NCBI GenBank assembly: GCA_029264075.1 | Contig: JARICQ010000072.1 | Coordinates: forward strand, 1 to 36,412 | Source: Tissierellaceae bacterium | Lineage (GTDB): Bacteria > Bacillota > Clostridia > Tissierellales > Tissierellaceae | Direction: 5' to 3' | DNA length: 36,412 nt | Shown here: positions 32,911-36,412 of the stretch, piece by piece | How positions within the stretch are numbered: the stretch's first letter is position 1 | Layout: the number at the start of each line of letters is the position of its first letter | The notes under the pieces: generated by a model | What the model was told of the DNA's origin: nothing | The model's database searches: none | What the model saw: only the letters and a program-made list of their open reading frames with translations | Translations under genes and position numbers: made by a program

Positions 32911-33945
32911 TTAAATTAAATCCTTCAGAGAATATATTTTCTTTCCCTTTCTATCGATATCTGAATTTGCAGCTAGCATTGAATTTACTATCGCCTCTTC
33001 TGTTGCATGGACTGTTGCCTTAAAGATAGGGTTTATCTTATCTTCATTAATCATTTTAATATCAATTATATCCTGCTCCTCATAGTGTTTTATTATATTT
33101 GCTGTTGAAAATCCTAGGGCTATTTCTCCACTTCCATTGCCTGAATAGCTGCCTGTTCTAGATATGCCGGGGAAAATTCTTTTAATAACTCTTTTAAGCT
33201 GCCTAGAAGAAAGTGGTATATCTGTAGCTAGTATTGCCATTATAGATCCCTTGTCCTCTGTAGCTATATTCTTGCCTATCCTTTCACATAGGTCCTCGCC
33301 AATATGATTTCCATTTAAAACAAAATCCTCCAAGGATCCAAAGTTGCTAAGTACAAGCACTCCTATAGTATAGTCCCGCCCTCCAAGACTGACTATCCTA
33401 GATGAAGAACCTATACCTCCCTTTAGGTCATAGCAGACCATGCCAGTTCCAGCACCGACATTTCCCTCATCAAATTTACTAGCAGCTATTTCTATCGCCC
33501 TAAGCACATCTTCCTCTCCTATATGGAGGCCTCTGATATCATTGATCCTTCCATCATTACACTCACCTATGATTGGATTTACAGTACCTGTAGTATCACC
33601 GATATCATCATTTCTATCTAATTTATATTTAACTAAAGCCTCGTATGCCCTACCCACACTAAGTGTATTTGTAAGTATAATTGGAGTCTCTATCACACCT
33701 AATTCATCTACTTGAACAAGTCCTGTTGATTTGCCAAAACCATTGATTACATGTGATGCGGCTACTATTTTATCTTTAAAGATATTTCCTGGGTGGGGAA
33801 CTATAGCTGTAGTGCCAGTTTTTATTTTTCCATTGTTTAGGGTTACATTGCCCACTCTGACTCCTTCTACATCAGTTATAGAATTATTTTTTCCCCTCTT
33901 GATATTTCCTATTTCAATTCCATAATCTCTTATTTTATCGTTCAT
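32911..33945 (-). CDS. P1-family peptidase (DmpA/BapA-like aminopeptidase)
   Basis: Self-cleaving N-terminal nucleophile hydrolase of family S58, 344 residues. NSITDVEGVRVGN (21-33), the NTLSVGRAYEAL and GLHIGEEDVLRA regions, and the processing site Gly233-Ser234 (DKGSIMAILATDIPL) are visible; Ser234 would become the new N-terminal nucleophile. Members release N-terminal D-, beta- or L-amino acids from short peptides. No signal peptide, so it is cytoplasmic. Promoter at 33980-34009. Confidence 0.9.
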   Translation of the reverse strand: MNDKIRDYGIEIGNIKRGKNNSITDVEGVRVGNVTLNNGKIKTGTTAIVPHPGNIFKDKIVAASHVINGFGKSTGLVQVDELGVIETPIILTNTLSVGRAYEALVKYKLDRNDDIGDTTGTVNPIIGECNDGRINDIRGLHIGEEDVLRAIEIAASKFDEGNVGAGTGMVCYDLKGGIGSSSRIVSLGGRDYTIGVLVLSNFGSLEDFVLNGNHIGEDLCERIGKNIATEDKGSIMAILATDIPLSSRQLKRVIKRIFPGISRTGSYSGNGSGEIALGFSTANIIKHYEEQDIIDIKMINEDKINPIFKATVHATEEAIVNSMLAANSDIDRKGKKIYSLKDLI

Positions 33946-33979
33946 GATTTCACCTCATTTTATATTATTAGTATGATCG

Positions 33980-34009
33980 ATTATACTGTGATTTACAAAA
34001 ATATCACAA
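33980..34009 (-). promoter_or_regulatory. Promoter of the P1 peptidase gene with palindromic spacer
   Basis: Minus strand TTGTGA (34009-34004), 18-base spacer, TATAAT (33985-33980). An inverted repeat TGTGAT ... ATCACA (33987-33992 and 34003-34008) fills the spacer, a classic place for a repressor site. Confidence 0.5.
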
Positions 34010-34145
34010 GCACCATAAAGTCTATACCCCTATATCATCTATTCATCTAACTTTATTCTAGTATTTTATATCATTTTCTTCTAGACTTTATATAATCCTC
34101 CTTTAAATATTTTGAAAGATTCAAACTATGGACCTTGTGATATAC

Positions 34146-34159
34146 TATTGTTAACAATA
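34146..34159. promoter_or_regulatory. 14-bp palindrome upstream of the nitroreductase gene
   Basis: TATTGTTAACAATA is perfectly self-complementary and lies 18 bases before the ATG, right after a possible -10 TATACT (34141-34146). Candidate operator; the -35 is not clear. Confidence 0.4.
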
Positions 34160-34176
34160 TCTTTAGGAGGGGTTTT

Positions 34177-34707
34177 ATGTTAAATTTACTCAAAAACAGA
34201 AGGAGTATTAGGAAATTTAAAGACCAGGAAGTGCCCAAAGACTTAGTCCACAAAATTCTTGAGGGAGCTCTTCTCTCGCCATCTGGAAAAAACATCCAGC
34301 CTTGGGAGCTAGTTGTGGTAGATGACAAAGGGAAAATATCTAAACTTGGAGAGCTAAGAGGTCCAGCCTCTAAGCCTATTTCCAACTCGCCACTAGCTAT
34401 AGCTGTGCTAGCAGACCCTGATGCCACTGATGTTTGGATAGAAGACTCAAGTATTATCTCACTTGTAATTCAACTTGCAGCTCAGTCTCTAAATCTCTCT
34501 TCTTGCTGGATTCAAGTAAGGAATAGGTTAGGAGTAGATGATAGGGATGTTGAAATTAGTGTGAGAGAAATCCTAGATATTCCAGATAAATACAAGGTTG
34601 AATCTATAATAGCTATAGGATATCCAGGTGAAGAGAAGTCTCCACACGATTTAGAAAAGATTAAATTAGAAAAAGTTAAATATAATTCATTTAAAAAAAC
34701 ATTTTAA
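34177..34707 (+). CDS. Nitroreductase-family FMN oxidoreductase
   Basis: 176 residues, typical of the short single-domain nitroreductases. RRSIRKF (8-14) is the FMN-phosphate motif, followed by ALLSPSGKNIQPWELVVV (31-48), SPLAIAVLAD, and the C-terminal SIIAIGYPGEE loop. It uses NAD(P)H to reduce nitro compounds, quinones or related substrates; the natural substrate is unknown. AGGAGGGG precedes the ATG. Single-gene unit with the terminator at 34786-34838. Confidence 0.9.
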   Translation: MLNLLKNRRSIRKFKDQEVPKDLVHKILEGALLSPSGKNIQPWELVVVDDKGKISKLGELRGPASKPISNSPLAIAVLADPDATDVWIEDSSIISLVIQLAAQSLNLSSCWIQVRNRLGVDDRDVEISVREILDIPDKYKVESIIAIGYPGEEKSPHDLEKIKLEKVKYNSFKKTF

Positions 34708-34785
34708 ATGAAGCAAGTCGAAATTTGCTCTTCCAAGCAAACTAAAGCTATAAAAGAAAAATAATTTAATAAGATTTTAAAAAAG

Positions 34786-34838
34786 TAAGAGATCAACATA
34801 TCATTTATACACACAATATGTTGATCTCTTATTTTTTA
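34786..34838 (+). terminator. Intrinsic terminator of the nitroreductase gene
   Basis: A perfect 16-bp inverted repeat (34786-34801, TAAGAGATCAACATAT; 34816-34831), 14-base loop, then TTTTTTATATTT. It lies between convergent genes. The remainder of 34708-34918 is AT-rich, with nothing else seen. Confidence 0.8.
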
Positions 34839-34918
34839 TATTTCTATTTCCATCATTATATAGACTTAATATAAATTTAATCTTTTAAAGCTTCCGATTA
34901 TCATTTGTTGATAAAAAA

Positions 34919-35527
34919 TTATATATCCTGATCTTCTTTTCCTTTGTTTTTACAGTAGCATATATACCAAGAAGCTCTCTTGTCTACATTTATTTCCCTT
35001 ACTTGTTCAAATATAGTTTCCATCTCTTCCTTGGCTATCTTGATGAAATTAAAATAGTCTCCTCTTTCTAGCCATTCGATAACAGTGGTGAGCAAGGCTC
35101 TTTCCTTATTGTAATCGTGAATGACTACAGTTTTTCTTGCAATCCTACGCATTTCCCTATATAGTTCCAATCTTTCTTCTCTCTGAAGTCCATGGGCTAC
35201 ATAAGATGTGATTACAAGATCAAATGATTTATCCTCAAAGGGCAGTCTATCATCTGGATCGATATGAATTAGCTCCACCCTAGAGTCTTTGAGTTTTTTC
35301 CTTGCCTGATTTAGCATTCGCACAGATGTATCTACGCCAGTTATACTCAAGCCATCATCAGCTAGGGTCTTACAAAGAGCACAAGTGCCACATCCTATAT
35401 CTAGTACACTATCATATTTTTTTATATCAATTTCATGATAGGCCCTATCCCTTATCTTTTTAAAATATCTAACTTGAAAGTTGAAAAACATACCATATAT
35501 AGGTGCAATCCTGTCAAATATAGACAT
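34919..35527 (-). CDS. Class I SAM-dependent methyltransferase, substrate unknown
   Basis: 202 residues. SAM-binding motif I VLDIGCGTC (41-49), acidic end of beta-2 at Asp66 (ITGVDTS), then DRLPFEDKSFDLVITSYVAHGL (motif IV/V). It resembles UbiE/Methyltransf_11 small-molecule methylases, but the substrate cannot be named. AGGAAGGGAGTG precedes the ATG. Divergent from the YhhN-like gene across 142 bases. Confidence 0.82.
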   Translation of the reverse strand: MSIFDRIAPIYGMFFNFQVRYFKKIRDRAYHEIDIKKYDSVLDIGCGTCALCKTLADDGLSITGVDTSVRMLNQARKKLKDSRVELIHIDPDDRLPFEDKSFDLVITSYVAHGLQREERLELYREMRRIARKTVVIHDYNKERALLTTVIEWLERGDYFNFIKIAKEEMETIFEQVREINVDKRASWYICYCKNKGKEDQDI

Positions 35528-35669
35528 ATCATCACTCCCTTCCTATTTCTATTATCTATCTAACTTTTAGAGAGTGCTTACATCATCACACATCCAACTC
35601 TATACTTTTCATCTGTTTTTGTAATTTATATTTTGACAAATATGATATAGTTAATAGTAGGTGATTTAG

Positions 35670-36412
35670 ATGGATAAAACAGCTAATAAGTCATTAGTTA
35701 TAAAAATTTTATTGGCACTTATAGTAATTTTTTATTTTATTTTTTTATATATTGATTTTTTTAAAGTAGAAACTCTCATATCTTCAAGTAGGATTAAGTT
35801 TTTATCTATGCTCTTAGTTTTTTTAGTATGTCTGATGATAGCTAAGGACTCTATTTCAAATAAAGATTGTTATCTACTAAGATTAGGCCTTTTCCTTACA
35901 GTTATTGCGGATATATTTCTCTTGCTTTTAGATAATCATTATATATTTGGAGTAGGATTATTTTGCATAGTTCAAATATTATATTCAATTAGATACAAGC
36001 CTGGTCATAGTAAAGAGATCCTTGCTAAGTTTAGCCTGCTTTTTATAGCATTGTTGGTTTTTTATATTATTTTAGATACTTTTATAATAGAAGTTGATTT
36101 TTTAATAGTCTTATCCTTATACTATGCAATCTGTATCTTGTCTAGCACAAAAAAAGCAATAGATCTTTACAAGAAGAAAAGTTTTCCAAGACTAAATAGC
36201 AAGATCTTAGTCCTGGCTATGATTTTATTTTTATTGTGTGATATAAATGTTGGTCTATTCAATATTGTCAAATCTATATCTACAAGCAATGGCTTTGCAA
36301 GTTCATTGGCTAATGTATCCTCAATCTCAATGTGGTTCTTTTACCTGCCCTCTCAAGTCCTCCTATCCTTAAGTGGATATAGTGAGGATTATTTGAAAAG
36401 TCTATTTACAAA
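35670..36412 (+). CDS. YhhN-like (lysoplasmalogenase-family) membrane protein, 3' end cut by window
   Basis: An ATG at 35670, with AGGTG upstream, opens a frame that stays open to the window end (247 codons). The product is mostly hydrophobic, with about eight membrane segments. LGLFLTVIADIFLLLLDNHYIFGVGLFCIVQILYS resembles the core of YhhN proteins (short forms: GLFLTVIADIFLL, GVGLFCIVQ), and LLCDINVGLFN plus FYLPSQVLLSLSG fit the later helices. YhhN/TMEM86 enzymes hydrolyse lysoplasmalogens, lipids found in many anaerobes. The family call is by eye and moderate. Confidence 0.55.
   Translation, partial: MDKTANKSLVIKILLALIVIFYFIFLYIDFFKVETLISSSRIKFLSMLLVFLVCLMIAKDSISNKDCYLLRLGLFLTVIADIFLLLLDNHYIFGVGLFCIVQILYSIRYKPGHSKEILAKFSLLFIALLVFYIILDTFIIEVDFLIVLSLYYAICILSSTKKAIDLYKKKSFPRLNSKILVLAMILFLLCDINVGLFNIVKSISTSNGFASSLANVSSISMWFFYLPSQVLLSLSGYSEDYLKSLFT

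Noticed and set aside
34071..34427. 118-codon frame antisense to the nitroreductase start
   Set aside because: Overlaps the FMN-motif coding region and the promoter region of a clear gene; composition is shadow-like.
1..36412. CRISPR arrays, tRNA/rRNA genes, insertion sequences, prophage or defence genes
   Set aside because: No regularly spaced direct repeats, cloverleaf sequences, transposase or phage proteins were seen on either strand.

Overview
The window reads as chromosomal core sequence from an AT-rich, low-GC Gram-positive anaerobe, most likely Clostridia/Tissierellia. Three things point there: the gene order from spoVG to ftsH that is conserved in Firmicutes; Firmicute-style control (strong Shine-Dalgarno sites, a T-box leader, a YabN-type methylase-MazG fusion, YabR, RqcP); and anaerobe genes (a class II superoxide reductase, and 3-hydroxyacyl-CoA dehydrogenase with crotonase). 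The exact taxon is inference. No tRNA, rRNA, CRISPR array, insertion sequence or phage gene was recognised.

Positions 1-14966 are all on the minus strand and follow the classic order, read right to left: spoVG, glmU, prs, pth, mfd, a PrsA/SurA-like lipoprotein foldase, a YtgP/SpoVB-type flippase, mazG (yabN type), HU, rqcP, divIC/ftsB, yabR, tilS, hpt, and the first codons of ftsH at the window edge. Intrinsic terminators after spoVG, the foldase, HU and yabR, and promoters before glmU, the flippase, yabR and tilS, divide the block into short operons. Genes usually interleaved here in spore formers (spoVT, yabP, yabQ, spoIIE) are absent. spoVG has a good sigma-H-like promoter. murC is divergent from spoVG.

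Positions 16700-21410 (minus strand) hold two units. One is a hydroxyacyl-CoA dehydrogenase and enoyl-CoA hydratase pair. The other is a THUMP-domain rRNA methyltransferase, a PduO-type cobalamin adenosyltransferase and a PAS-PP2C (RsbU/SpoIIE-like) phosphatase, ending in a 50-bp loopless palindrome. The superoxide reductase gene is divergent from the methyltransferase and their promoters overlap. It is followed by a 73-bp hairpin repeat and then a tyrosine T-box leader with tyrS.

Positions 23600-29850 hold xpt with a Gfo/Idh/MocA oxidoreductase (minus), then an overlapping MoxR-DUF58-transglutaminase operon (plus). Positions 29970-36412 are single-gene units: a class V aminotransferase, SelO, a P1-family (DmpA-like) peptidase, a nitroreductase, a SAM methyltransferase, and a YhhN-like membrane protein cut by the window end.

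I found no clearly undescribed multi-gene system. The parts most worth a second look are the large perfect inverted repeats (2093-2155, 18504-18553, 21947-22019), candidate operators at the divergent or single-gene promoters, the loss pattern of sporulation genes, an atypical coenzyme-binding motif in the hydroxyacyl-CoA dehydrogenase, and a substituted HIGH motif in TyrRS.
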